From the NCBI GenBank assembly GCA_963772645.1, contig CAVYYD010000010.1, positions 124,001 through 188,000 of the forward strand: a stretch of 64,000 nt of DNA. The letters run 5' to 3'. A model generated the notes under the pieces. It had not been told where the DNA came from, ran no database searches, and was given only the letters and a program-made list of their open reading frames with translations. The position numbers and the translations under genes were made by a program. This DNA comes from DASSQJ01 sp963772645 (GTDB lineage Bacteria; Actinomycetota; Actinomycetes; Actinomycetales; Dermatophilaceae). The stretch's first letter is position 1. Each line of letters opens with the position of its first letter. Shown piece after piece: positions 15,418-25,127 of this stretch.

Positions 15418-16804
15418 CTACGGGGGGAAGGAGCCCCACGGGGTGTAGGTGAGCAGGGTGCAGGTCCACCAGAACATCCCGGCGACGAGGACGACGACGA
15501 CGACGAGCACCCGTCGCCGCCAGTGCGGCACGACACCCTGGCCGTTGGCGGTCCGCATCGGCGACCGAGGCGACGAGCGCGGCGACCGGCACGTCGAGGA
15601 GCAGGAAGCGCCACATCGAGGTGATCGGCCGGACGACGGCCACGAGGTAGATCGGGTAGGCCAGGGCCCAGGCCCGCGCCTCGACGCTGACCCACCGGCC
15701 GTGCCGGCCGAGGACCAGGGCGATGTACGTGCCGACGAGGGCGACGAGGACGACCACCCCGGGCAGGCCCTTGGCCTGCCACGCCCACTGGAACCACAGG
15801 ACGAACGGTCCCTCCTCCGGCTTCTGCCCCCAGGCCGCCTGGACGTCGAAGAACGCGGTGGGCACCCCGGTCGCGACCCCGGCGACGACCGGCCACGCGA
15901 CCGCGCTCACCCCCAGCGCGCCGAGCATGACGCCCGCCGACCACCGCTCGCCGGTGAGCGGGCCGACCCCGCCCGCTCGGTCCTCCCGCCATCGCACGAC
16001 GAGGTGGATGAGGACCGCGACCGCGAGGGCGGGTGCGACACCACGGGTGAAACCCAGCGGGATCGCGACGAGCGCGACGAGCAGGTAGCGGCGCCGGATG
16101 AGGAGGAGCAGGGCCCCGGCGACGAGCGTGACGGCGAGCGCCTCGGTGTACGGCTTGAGCATCACCGCGGTGGTCGGGTAGAAGCACCAGAGCATGGCGG
16201 CCACCAGGGCCAGCCGCTCCCGCTGCGGCTGCCGCCCGGCGTGGACGTCGGTCCGCAGCAGGGCCCAGACGAGCACCGCGGCGACCCCACCGAGGACGAC
16301 GTTGACGACGAGGCCGGCCGCGGTGAACGGCAGGCCGGTGAGCATCAGGCCCTTCACGAGGTACGGGTAGAGCGGGTAGAACGCCCAGGTGCTGTAGGTG
16401 ACCCGCCCGGTGTCGGCGTCGACCGGCAGCGGCACCGGGTAGCCGTCGGTGACGACCCGCTCGTACCAGACCCCGTCCCAGAGCCCGAAGAGGTCGGTCA
16501 GCCCGGGGTGGGTGTGGCCGACGCCGGCGGGGTTCTGGAACCACGTCGCGGCGACCCACATCGCGACGAGGGCGACGAGCCGGGAGAGCAGGTAGACGGC
16601 GAGCACGGTCCGGACCGGGTGGCGCAGCGCGCGCCCGGCCAGGACGTGGCGTCCCGCCGACGTCAGCAGGCTCGGGCGGGTCGTGGGCGCCTCCTCGGCC
16701 GTCATCTCCACGCCGGCCACGCGGTCCGGGCCGGCCGGGCCGGCCGGGCCGGCCGGGCCGGCCGGGCCCGCCGGGCCGGCCGTCGTCGGCTCAGCCCGCG
16801 CCAT
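15418..16804 (-). CDS. PIG-V-like polytopic mannosyltransferase (frame broken near the C-terminus)
   Basis: Integral membrane glycosyltransferase of the GT-C type, likely using a polyprenyl-phosphate sugar outside the membrane. About 10 hydrophobic helices; the first loop carries LFGLWDGVWYERVVTDGYP with the Asp expected for catalysis and WAFYPLYP, as in PIG-V proteins. The N-terminus is a GPA collagen-like repeat. ATG 16804 has GGAG 8 nt upstream and overlaps the upstream gene by 14 bp; ATG 16705 is a fallback. After ...SVADA the frame degenerates. Removing one base at about 15551-15556 restores a last helix (VVVVVLVAGMFWWTC) ending at the TAG 15418-15420. As printed, the frame runs on to 15377. 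Confidence 0.75.
16726..16782. repeat. GC-only 9-bp tandem repeat encoding Gly-Pro-Ala
   Basis: Six or so near-perfect copies of the 9-mer CCGGGCCGG. Translated on the minus strand they give (GPA)n at the N-terminus of the PIG-V-like protein. Likely length-variable by slippage. Confidence 0.75.
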
Positions 16805-18935
16805 CGGTCACGCTCCGCACGTCCCAGACGTACACCCCGCCGAGGTGCTCCGGCGACCCGAACGCCGCGCTGAGCGAGGCGAGCAGGGACCCGGCCGCCG
16901 GGCGGCCCTCCGGCAGCACGATCGCGTCCACCCGGGAGCTACGCAGGTCGTCCTCGAAGGTCGACACCTCCTCGCGGCTGGGCAGCTGGGGCCGGTCCGC
17001 CGTCGCAACGTCGCTGAGCCACGTCGTCAGCGGCGTCCACGAGGCGCCGTACTGTCCGCCGCGCTCGGGCGTGCCGTCCGGCCCGACGAAGTACCCGGCG
17101 ACCACCGGGAAGCCCCACCGCGCCTCGGCCTGCCACTCCAGCGCCCGGCAGTCGGCGACCCCCGGCGGGGGCGCGGCGAGGACCGCGCCGCCGGCGTCGA
17201 CGTACCGGCGCCAGGTGCCGTCGCTGAAGAAGGCCGGCATCGCGGGGCGGGGGTCGACGACGAGCGGGGTGGGGAGCACCGGAAGCAGGACGAGGGCCGC
17301 CGCACCCACGGCGGCCGCCAGCCCGGGTCCCGGCAGCTCGGCGTACCGGTGGACGGCCCGCCGCAGGGCCTCGGCCCCGAGCGCGAGGAGCGCCCCGAGG
17401 GCCGGCACGGCGACGAGGGCGAACCGGGTGGGCAGGACGTTCTCGATGACCGGGACGTGCTCGAGGACCAGCCAGGGGCCCGGGATGCCGAGCGCCCTCC
17501 CGTTCAGGGTCACCTCCTCCCCCAGCGAGAGCCAGCAGCTGACGACGACGACCGCGGCGAGCGCCCGGACCACGACGCTGCGCCACAGCAGCGCCATCGT
17601 CGCGGCCGCCGCGACCCACATCGGGACGCCGAAGAACGAGTTCTCCTCCGTGCGGTTCATCGACAGGGCGGCCGAGGCCCAGGGGTCGGCGCCGACCGAC
17701 CGGGTCGCCCGGGACCAGAGCTGGGCGAGGTCGTTGCCGGCCGGGGGGTGCCAGATCGTCGCGTAGCTCTGCGGCCCGAAGAACTGCCACCAGAGCGGGA
17801 ACCCGACGAGGAGGAGGGCCACCAGGGCCGCCAGCCCGGTACCGGGCAGCATCCGCCTGAGGTCCACCCGTCGGTGGGCGAGCAGCACGGAGCCGCCGAC
17901 GGCGAGCCCCACCGCGGCGAGCAGGAGCACCTCCTCCCCGATGAGCAGCTGCCACGCGAGGAGGAGCCCGAGGACCACCCCGTCCCGGACCGGGCGCCGC
18001 CTCTCGGCCAGCCGCAGCACCCGGTCCACGATGACCGGGACGAGGGCCTGGACGACGAAGTTCGGGTGCCCGTTGGCGTGCGAGACCAGGCCGGGGGCGA
18101 ACCCCGCGAAGGCGGCCCCGAGGAAGGCCAGCGCCGGGTGGACCGCGAGTCGCCGGCGGAACAGCCAGTACCACCCGGTGGCGGTCAGGGCGAGTCCGAG
18201 GAGCTGGATGACGAGGAAGGTCACCTGGGGGCCGGCGAGCAGGGTCAGTGGCGCCAGCGGCACCGAGAGGCCGAGGACCGCGGCATTGGCCATGAGGTTG
18301 ACGCCGTCGGGGTAGTTCTGCAGGGTGCTGAAGAGCGGGTTCGACCAGGTGGCGAGGTCGTGCGCCGCGGCACCGAAGTACCACTCGAACACCTGCTGGT
18401 CCTGCACCCCCTGGCTGAGGTAGCCGGTGTGGACGGCGCCGAGCAGGTGGAGGTGCAGGTAGCCGCTGACGAGGAGGAACGCGACGGGGGCGAGCAGGTC
18501 CAGGGGGCGCAGGGGGACCGGACGTCCGGCAACCGGGTCGCCTCCCCGCCCGGCTGCCGGACGTTGGTCAGGGGGCGGGTGCGCACCCCGGTCCTGCCCG
18601 AGCCGGCGGTCTCCCGCGCGCTCGCCGTCCGCCCGGGCGGCCACCGAGGGCATCCCGGACGTCGCCGGAGCGGCCGGTGCCTCGCCGCGCAGCTCGGCGA
18701 TCCGGGCGTCGTGCTCGGCGACCCGGGCCTCGAGCCGGTCGAGGACCTCGTCGACCTGGTCGGTGCGGTACCCGCGGAAGGACACCCCGAACACGTCGGC
18801 GTCGCCGCCGGGGCCGGCGCCCGCGGGGCCGCCCGGCTCCGCCGAGGTCGCGGCCGGGCGGGCCCGGCCGAGCCACCAGGCCCCGGCGCCGACGACGGCG
18901 AGCGCCACCGCGGCGAGGAGCAGGGACCAGGTCAT
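16791..18935 (-). CDS. Large polytopic membrane protein (GT-C glycosyltransferase-like) read as a fusion to a DivIVA-domain protein
   Basis: The open frame is 714 aa. Residues 1-90: a membrane helix, then a DivIVA-domain segment (FGVSFRGYRTDQVDEVLDRL). Residues 145-714: about 12 hydrophobic helices and a soluble C-terminal part, similar to GT-C mannosyl- or arabinosyltransferase-like proteins. The join (about 95-140) is low-quality, Pro-rich sequence. Two genes are more likely. A DivIVA protein would end with CAPAP and a TGA at 18568 if one G is restored near 18587. A membrane protein would start at GTG 18586 (AGGA 7 nt upstream) and enter the long frame if one C is restored near 18511. Both edits lengthen homopolymers. 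Co-directional with the SRPBCC gene (ATGA overlap). Confidence 0.65.
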   Translation of the reverse strand: MTWSLLLAAVALAVVGAGAWWLGRARPAATSAEPGGPAGAGPGGDADVFGVSFRGYRTDQVDEVLDRLEARVAEHDARIAELRGEAPAAPATSGMPSVAARADGERAGDRRLGQDRGAHPPPDQRPAAGRGGDPVAGRPVPLRPLDLLAPVAFLLVSGYLHLHLLGAVHTGYLSQGVQDQQVFEWYFGAAAHDLATWSNPLFSTLQNYPDGVNLMANAAVLGLSVPLAPLTLLAGPQVTFLVIQLLGLALTATGWYWLFRRRLAVHPALAFLGAAFAGFAPGLVSHANGHPNFVVQALVPVIVDRVLRLAERRRPVRDGVVLGLLLAWQLLIGEEVLLLAAVGLAVGGSVLLAHRRVDLRRMLPGTGLAALVALLLVGFPLWWQFFGPQSYATIWHPPAGNDLAQLWSRATRSVGADPWASAALSMNRTEENSFFGVPMWVAAAATMALLWRSVVVRALAAVVVVSCWLSLGEEVTLNGRALGIPGPWLVLEHVPVIENVLPTRFALVAVPALGALLALGAEALRRAVHRYAELPGPGLAAAVGAAALVLLPVLPTPLVVDPRPAMPAFFSDGTWRRYVDAGGAVLAAPPPGVADCRALEWQAEARWGFPVVAGYFVGPDGTPERGGQYGASWTPLTTWLSDVATADRPQLPSREEVSTFEDDLRSSRVDAIVLPEGRPAAGSLLASLSAAFGSPEHLGGVYVWDVRSVTDGAG

Positions 18936-19366
18936 CGTGGGTGCTCACCGGCACCGGAGAGCAGCCCGTCGACGACGCGGCCGAAGAGCAACGGCCCGAG
19001 GCGGTCCCCGACCGGCCGGGTCAGGCGGCGCAGCCCGGCCAGCCAGAGCTCCTCGGTCCAGCGGACCTCCGAGCGCCCCGACCCGGCGTCGCGCACCTCG
19101 ATCTCAGCCCACCCGCGGAGGAACCAGCCGGTCTTCACCAGGCGCAGGCGGGTCCCCGGGTCCAGGCCGGTGACGAGCATCCGGTCGGCCACGGCGAGCG
19201 GGCCGAGCCGGGTGACGGCCACGACCTCGGTGCCGAGCGCGAGCCCGCCGCCACGGATCTCGACGTCGGTGAGCGGCACGTGTCGGGTGTGCTCGCGCAG
19301 GTCGGTGACCGCGGACCAGGCCGCGTCCGGGCCCAGCGGGGTGGTCCGTCGGATCGTGAACGCCAC
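18932..19366 (-). CDS. SRPBCC-family (polyketide cyclase/START-like) protein
   Basis: A 144-aa helix-grip protein. The N-terminus IRRTTPLGPDAAWSAVTDLREHTRHVPL and the later WTEELWL strand match SRPBCC/polyketide_cyc2 proteins, which bind hydrophobic ligands in a deep cavity; the ligand is unknown. GTG 19366 follows the TGA of the upstream DivIVA-like gene by 3 nt, and its own stop overlaps the next start by ATGA. It sits between two DivIVA-domain reading frames, so a role at the cell pole or envelope is possible but only inferred. Confidence 0.75.
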   Translation of the reverse strand: MAFTIRRTTPLGPDAAWSAVTDLREHTRHVPLTDVEIRGGGLALGTEVVAVTRLGPLAVADRMLVTGLDPGTRLRLVKTGWFLRGWAEIEVRDAGSGRSEVRWTEELWLAGLRRLTRPVGDRLGPLLFGRVVDGLLSGAGEHPR

Positions 19367-19369
19367 GCC

Positions 19370-19766
<397 letters not shown>

Positions 19767-19772
19767 GCGCAG

Positions 19773-19778
19773 ATCCTA
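19773..19778 (-). promoter_or_regulatory. -10 box TAGGAT of the DivIVA/glycosyltransferase operon
   Basis: Minus-strand TAGGAT ends 6 nt before GTG 19766; leaderless type. Confidence 0.45.
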
Positions 19779-19803
19779 CGTGGGCCGCCCGGGAGAGCCC
19801 CCT

Positions 19804-20592
19804 CTACTCCGGGTGCTGCGCCGCCCCCGGCGACGGGCGCGCGGAGGTGCTGTCGGCATCGACGACGACCTCGACGGCGGCCGCCGCGTCGTCGACGACG
19901 GTGAGCAGGTCGAGGTCCGCAGCGCTCACGGTGCCGGCACGCACCGCCGTCTCCCGCAGCCAGCCGACGAGGCCGCCCCAGTAGTCGGAGCCGAGCAGGA
20001 CGATGGGGAAGCTGGTGACCTTCTGGGTCTGCACGAGGGTGACGGCCTCGAAGAGCTCGTCCAGGGTGCCGAAGCCGCCGGGCAGGACGATGAAGCCACA
20101 GGCGTACTTGACGAACATCGTCTTGCGCGCGAAGAAGTACCGGAAGTTCACGCCGAGGTCGACGAACTCGTTGAGGCCGGCCTCGAACGGCAGCTCGATG
20201 CCGAGCCCCACCGAGGTGCCGCCGGCGTCGAGGGCGCCGCGGTTGGCCGCCTCCATCGACCCCGGCCCGCCCCCGGTGATCACCGCGTAGCCCGCCTCGA
20301 CGAGAGCACGGCCGACCTCGGTGCCGAGCCGGTACTGCGGGGAGTCCGCGCCGGTGCGGGCCGAGCCGAAGACGCTGACCGCGGGCCCGAGCTCGGCGAG
20401 CGCGCCGAAGCCGTTGACGAACTCGGACTGGATCCGCATCACCCGCCACGGGTCGGTGTGCAGCCAGTCGGCCGAGCCCCGGCTGTCGAGCAGGCGCTGG
20501 TCGGTCGTCGAGCCGGGCACCCGCGAGCGCCGCATGAGGACCGGGCCCTGGTAGTAGTCGCGCTCGGACGGGGTCGGGAACGTGCTGTCCAC
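19804..20592 (-). CDS. LOG-family (TIGR00730) Rossmann-fold protein
   Basis: A 262-aa protein of the 'lysine decarboxylase-like' LOG family; members hydrolyse cytokinin riboside monophosphates or related nucleotides. The signature GGGPGSMEAANRGA (nucleotide binding) and PGGFGTLDELFE are both present, separated as usual. The N-terminal extension (about 60 aa, RMRRSRVPGS-like and WRVMRIQSEFVNGF) is typical of the longer type II LOG proteins. GTG 20592 is chosen over GTG 20601 because a TAGGGT box lies 7 nt upstream of it. The gene is separated from dapE by a hairpin. Confidence 0.85.
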   Translation of the reverse strand: MDSTFPTPSERDYYQGPVLMRRSRVPGSTTDQRLLDSRGSADWLHTDPWRVMRIQSEFVNGFGALAELGPAVSVFGSARTGADSPQYRLGTEVGRALVEAGYAVITGGGPGSMEAANRGALDAGGTSVGLGIELPFEAGLNEFVDLGVNFRYFFARKTMFVKYACGFIVLPGGFGTLDELFEAVTLVQTQKVTSFPIVLLGSDYWGGLVGWLRETAVRAGTVSAADLDLLTVVDDAAAAVEVVVDADSTSARPSPGAAQHPE

Positions 20593-20599
20593 GGCCGCC

Positions 20600-20605
20600 A
20601 CCCTA
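20600..20605 (-). promoter_or_regulatory. -10 box TAGGGT of the LOG-family gene
   Basis: Minus-strand TAGGGT, 7 nt before GTG 20592. It decides the start, because GTG 20601 would overlap the box. Confidence 0.45.
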
Positions 20606-20609
20606 CGAC

Positions 20610-20631
20610 CCGGGGCGCCGGAGCGCCCCGG
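20610..20631 (-). terminator. 9-bp hairpin after dapE
   Basis: CCGGGGCGC (20610-20618) and GCGCCCCGG (20623-20631) pair perfectly around CGGA, 2 nt after the dapE stop codon and just before the next promoter. Confidence 0.6.
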
Positions 20632-20633
20632 CC

Positions 20634-21728
20634 TCAGCCCAGCCAGCGCAGCAGCGCGGCCTCGCACGCGCCGTACTGCTCCACCGGGCACCGCTCGTCG
20701 TCGTGGTGGGCCAGGTTGGGGTCGCCGGGGCCGAAGTTCACCGCCGGCACCCCCATCGCCGAGAAGCGGGCGACGTCGGTCCAACCCTGCTTGGCCTCGA
20801 CCGGCAGCCCGAGCGCCTCGACGAAGTCCCTGGCAGCCGGCAGGTGCAGCCCCGGGCGGGCGCCGGCGGCGTTGTCGACGACCTCGACGTCGAACCCGTC
20901 GAACACCGCGCGGACGTGGGCGTCGGCCTCCTGCTCGCTGACCGAGGGCGCGTAGCGGTAGTTGACGACCACCTCGCAGCGGTCGGGGATGACGTTGCCG
21001 GCGACGCCGCCGGAGATGCCGACCGCGTTGAGCGCCTCGCGGAACTCCAGCCCGTCGACCTCGCGGGTGGCCGACTGGTAGCCGGCGAGCCGGGCGAGCA
21101 CCCCGGCGGCGTCGTGGATGGCGTTGTGTCCCTTCCACGGCCGGGCGGAGTGGGCGGCCACGCCGCGGGTGGAGACGACGGCCCGCAGGGTGCCCTTGCA
21201 GCCGCCCTCGACCCGGCCGTCGGTCGGCTCCAGGAGCACGGCGAAGTCGGCGTCCTCGACCAGGTCGGGCCGCTCCTGCTCGACGATGCGGAGGCCGTTG
21301 TACCGGCTGTCGACCTCCTCGGCCTCGTAGAGGACCAGGGTGAGGTCGCGGTTCGGCGCCGTGAGCTCGTGGGCCACCCGGAGGATGACCGCGACCCCGC
21401 CCTTCATGTCGACGGTGCCGCGCCCCCAGAGGACCTCGTCGCCGGCGTCCCCGACGCGGCGGGTCGGCAGGTTGCGCGGGTCGTCGGTGACCGGCACGGT
21501 GTCGAGGTGGCCGGCGAGCACGACCCGCTCGTCGCGGCCCAGGCCGGTGCGGGCCACGACGGTGTTGCCGAGCCGGGTGACCTCGAGGTGGCCGAGGGCG
21601 CGCAGGGATGACTCCACCGCGTCCGCGAGCGCCTTCTCCTCGAGGCTGACCGACTCGACGTCGCAGATCGCGGCGGTGAGCGACGCGACGTCGGCGGCGA
21701 GGTCGAGGGCGGGGGTGGAGGGGGCCAT
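20634..21728 (-). CDS. dapE: Succinyl-diaminopimelate desuccinylase
   Basis: A 364-aa M20-family metallohydrolase that converts N-succinyl-LL-diaminopimelate to LL-diaminopimelate in lysine and cell-wall synthesis. Zinc and catalytic motifs: GHLDTVP (about 76-82), WGRGTVDMKGG (about 103-113, metal-bridging Asp) and EAEEVDSRYNG (catalytic Glu and metal ligand). The lid domain has GVAAHSARPWKGHNAIH. The actinobacterial form is close in length. ATG 21728 has a TACGCT -10 box 7 nt upstream. dapD is divergent 57 bp away. Confidence 0.93.
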   Translation of the reverse strand: MAPSTPALDLAADVASLTAAICDVESVSLEEKALADAVESSLRALGHLEVTRLGNTVVARTGLGRDERVVLAGHLDTVPVTDDPRNLPTRRVGDAGDEVLWGRGTVDMKGGVAVILRVAHELTAPNRDLTLVLYEAEEVDSRYNGLRIVEQERPDLVEDADFAVLLEPTDGRVEGGCKGTLRAVVSTRGVAAHSARPWKGHNAIHDAAGVLARLAGYQSATREVDGLEFREALNAVGISGGVAGNVIPDRCEVVVNYRYAPSVSEQEADAHVRAVFDGFDVEVVDNAAGARPGLHLPAARDFVEALGLPVEAKQGWTDVARFSAMGVPAVNFGPGDPNLAHHDDERCPVEQYGACEAALLRWLG

Positions 21729-21735
21729 GCCCGCC

Positions 21736-21741
21736 AGCGTA
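21736..21741 (-). promoter_or_regulatory. -10 box TACGCT of dapE
   Basis: Minus-strand TACGCT (TANNNT) ends 7 nt before ATG 21728; leaderless type, back to back with the dapD promoter. Confidence 0.45.
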
Positions 21742-21772
21742 GTGACCGGCCGGAGCGGCTCCGCGCCCCACG

Positions 21773-21778
21773 TAGGCT
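21773..21778 (+). promoter_or_regulatory. -10 box TAGGCT of dapD
   Basis: TAGGCT ends 7 nt before ATG 21786, with no ribosome-binding site between; leaderless type. Confidence 0.5.
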
Positions 21779-21785
21779 GTCCGCC

Positions 21786-22717
21786 ATGACCCGCACCGCC
21801 TGGGGCCACGCCCTCGTCACGACCACCGACGCCGGGACCGTCCTCGACGCCTGGTACCCCTCCCCGCACTCGGTGAGCCGGGTGGGGCGGGCGAGCTGGC
21901 AGCGCCGGACGGCCTGGAGGCGCTCGCGGGAGCCGACCCGGTCCGTGGGGTCCGCACCGACGTCCGGCTGGTCACCGCGGACCTCGACGAGCCCCCCGCC
22001 GACACCGCCGACGCCTACCTGCGGCTGCACCTGCTCTCCCACCGGCTGTGCGCACCGAACACCGTCAACCTCGAGGGCGTCTTCGGCGTCCTGCCCAACG
22101 TCGTGTGGACCTCGCAGGGACCCTGCGCCGTCGAGGGGTTCGAACGCGCCCGTGCCCGGATGCGGGCGCGCGGCCCGGTGCAGGTGCTCGGTGTCGACAA
22201 GTTCCCCCGGATGGTCGACTACGTCGTGCCCTCCGGGGTCCGGATCGCCGACGCGGACCGGGTCCGCCTCGGCGCCCACCTCGCGAGCGGGACGACCGTG
22301 ATGCACGAGGGCTTCGTCAACTACAACGCCGGCACCCTCGGGCACTCGATGGTCGAGGGCCGGATCAGCCAGGGGGTCGTCGTCGGCGACGGGTCCGACA
22401 TCGGCGGCGGTGCCTCGACGATGGGCACGCTCTCCGGCGGGGGCACGGAACGAGTCAGCATCGGCGAGCGTTGCCTGCTCGGAGCAGAGTCCGGACTCGG
22501 CATCGCCCTCGGTGACGACTGCGTCGTCGAGGCCGGCCTCTACCTCACCGCCGGGACGAAGGTGAGCCTGCCCGACGGCGCCGTCGCCAAGGCCCGTGAG
22601 CTGTCCGGGCAGGGGAACCTGCTCTTCATCCGCAACTCGGTCACCGGCGCGGTCGAGGCCCGGCCCCGCGACGGGCACGGCATCGTGCTCAACTCGGCGC
22701 TGCACGCCAACGACTGA
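21786..22717 (+). CDS. dapD: Tetrahydrodipicolinate N-succinyltransferase (frame broken after residue 27)
   Basis: About 310 aa after correction; adds succinyl from succinyl-CoA in diaminopimelate synthesis. The N-terminus MTRTAWGHALVTTTDAGTVL is in one frame. The rest (LRLHLLSHRLCAPNTVNLEG, GPCAVEGFE, VDKFPRMVDYVVPSGVRIAD and the left-handed beta-helix HEGFVNYNAGTLGHSMVEGR, GDGSDIGGGASTMGTLSGGG) is in another. Inserting one G after 21866 gives PSPALGEPGGAGELAAPDG and joins them without loss. Because diaminopimelate is essential for the cell wall, I read this as an assembly error, not a pseudogene. Confidence 0.9.
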
Positions 22718-22757
22718 CCCGACCCCACCTCGCGCCGACACCCGCCGGAGGACCCGC

Positions 22758-23651
22758 ATGCCGCGCACCGCCCGGGGCGCCCTGACCCTCGCCGAGCAGG
22801 AGCCGCGCACCCGCCGCCAGCGGGGGCTCGCGGCCCTGCTCGTCGTCCTCGTCCTCGGGGTCCTCGGTGTCGGGGCGTGGCTCGGCGTCCAGCACCTGCT
22901 GCGCGCGGTCGGCTCACCGGTGTGCCGCGTGTCGGCCGGCGGCACCACCTTCGAGTGGGCCCCCGAGCAGGCCAGCAACAGCGCCGCCATCACCGCCATC
23001 GCGGTCAAGCGGGGGCTGCCGCCCCGGGCCGCGTCCATCGCCATCGCCACCGCGATGCAGGAGTCGAAGGTGCGCAACATCCGCTTCGGCGACCGCGACT
23101 CGCTCGGGCTGTTCCAGCAGCGACCCTCCCAGGGCTGGGGCACCGCCGAGCAGATCCTCGACCCGGAGTACTCGACGAACCGCTTCTACGACGAGCTCGT
23201 CAAGGTGGCGGGCTACGCCGAGATGGACATCGCCCAGGCCGCCCAGCAGGTGCAGCGATCCGCCGACGGCGCCGCCTACGCCCAGCACGAGGCCCAGGCC
23301 CGGGTCACCGCCTCGGTCCTCTCCGGGCAGACCCACGCGGGGATCGGCTGCGCCCTACGCGACCCGCAGGCCCCGGGTAGCGCACGGGAGGTCTCCGCCC
23401 TCCTCGAGAAGGACTTCGGCCTGAGGTCCACCGTCAAGGGCTCGACCCTCACGGTCACCCCCGGCTCCGACGACCTCGCGTGGGCGGTCGCCTCGTGGGC
23501 GGTGGCCCGGGCGAGCGACACCGGGGTGCTGCGGGTGACGGTCGACGGCCGACGGTGGACCCGGTCGATGGACGACTCGGCCTTCACCTGGGGCGCCGCC
23601 AGGGGCGCAGACGCGGCCAACCGGCGGACCGTGACGATCTCGCTGTCCTGA
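22758..23651 (+). CDS. Membrane-anchored lysozyme-fold protein (transglycosylase-like)
   Basis: A 297-aa protein with one N-terminal transmembrane helix (LAALLVVLVLGVLGVGAWLG, about 25-44) and an outer domain. The segment AITAIAVKRGLPPRAASIAIATAMQESKVRN, with its Glu at QES, followed by DSLGLFQQRPSQGWG, matches lysozyme-like SLT folds, with the Glu as likely acid. Homologues have been labelled 'heavy metal transporter' in databases, as I recall, without support in the sequence. ATG 22758 has GGAGG 6 nt upstream. Substrate is probably peptidoglycan, but it could act on another wall polymer or be structural only. Confidence 0.7.
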   Translation: MPRTARGALTLAEQEPRTRRQRGLAALLVVLVLGVLGVGAWLGVQHLLRAVGSPVCRVSAGGTTFEWAPEQASNSAAITAIAVKRGLPPRAASIAIATAMQESKVRNIRFGDRDSLGLFQQRPSQGWGTAEQILDPEYSTNRFYDELVKVAGYAEMDIAQAAQQVQRSADGAAYAQHEAQARVTASVLSGQTHAGIGCALRDPQAPGSAREVSALLEKDFGLRSTVKGSTLTVTPGSDDLAWAVASWAVARASDTGVLRVTVDGRRWTRSMDDSAFTWGAARGADAANRRTVTISLS

Positions 23652-23653
23652 CA

Positions 23654-23736
23654 CGGCGTCCCGGGCGAGCAGGCGGCGTCCCGGGCGAGCAGGCGGCGTC
23701 CGCGGGCGAGCAGGCGGCGTCAGCGGGGCGAGCAGG
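23654..23736. repeat. Four-copy tandem repeat filling a convergent intergenic gap
   Basis: Units at 23654-23673, 23674-23693 (identical, 20 bp, CGGCGTCCCGGGCGAGCAGG), 23694-23714 (21 bp) and 23715-23736 (22 bp), drifting by small insertions. It occupies nearly the whole space between the lysozyme-fold gene and citrate synthase. No hairpin dominates. It may act as a weak terminator or be a variable-number repeat. Confidence 0.85.
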
Positions 23737-23740
23737 CGGG

Positions 23741-25027
<1,287 letters not shown>

Positions 25028-25073
25028 GTGGCGATCCTTCGGGTCTGGTCGAACGGGCAGAGACGTCCTTTTG

Positions 25074-25079
25074 ACCCTA
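25074..25079 (-). promoter_or_regulatory. -10 box TAGGGT of gltA
   Basis: Minus-strand TAGGGT, with a leader of about 40 nt that holds the AAGGA ribosome-binding site before ATG 25027. The rest of 25028-25127 holds no gene. Confidence 0.4.
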
Positions 25080-25127
25080 CCCGCCGGGTCGCGGCCGGAG
25101 AAACGCGGGTGACCAGCCCTACACGGC

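Noticed and set aside
23654..23736. Possible CRISPR array
   Set aside because: The units are contiguous with no spacers; a simple tandem repeat.
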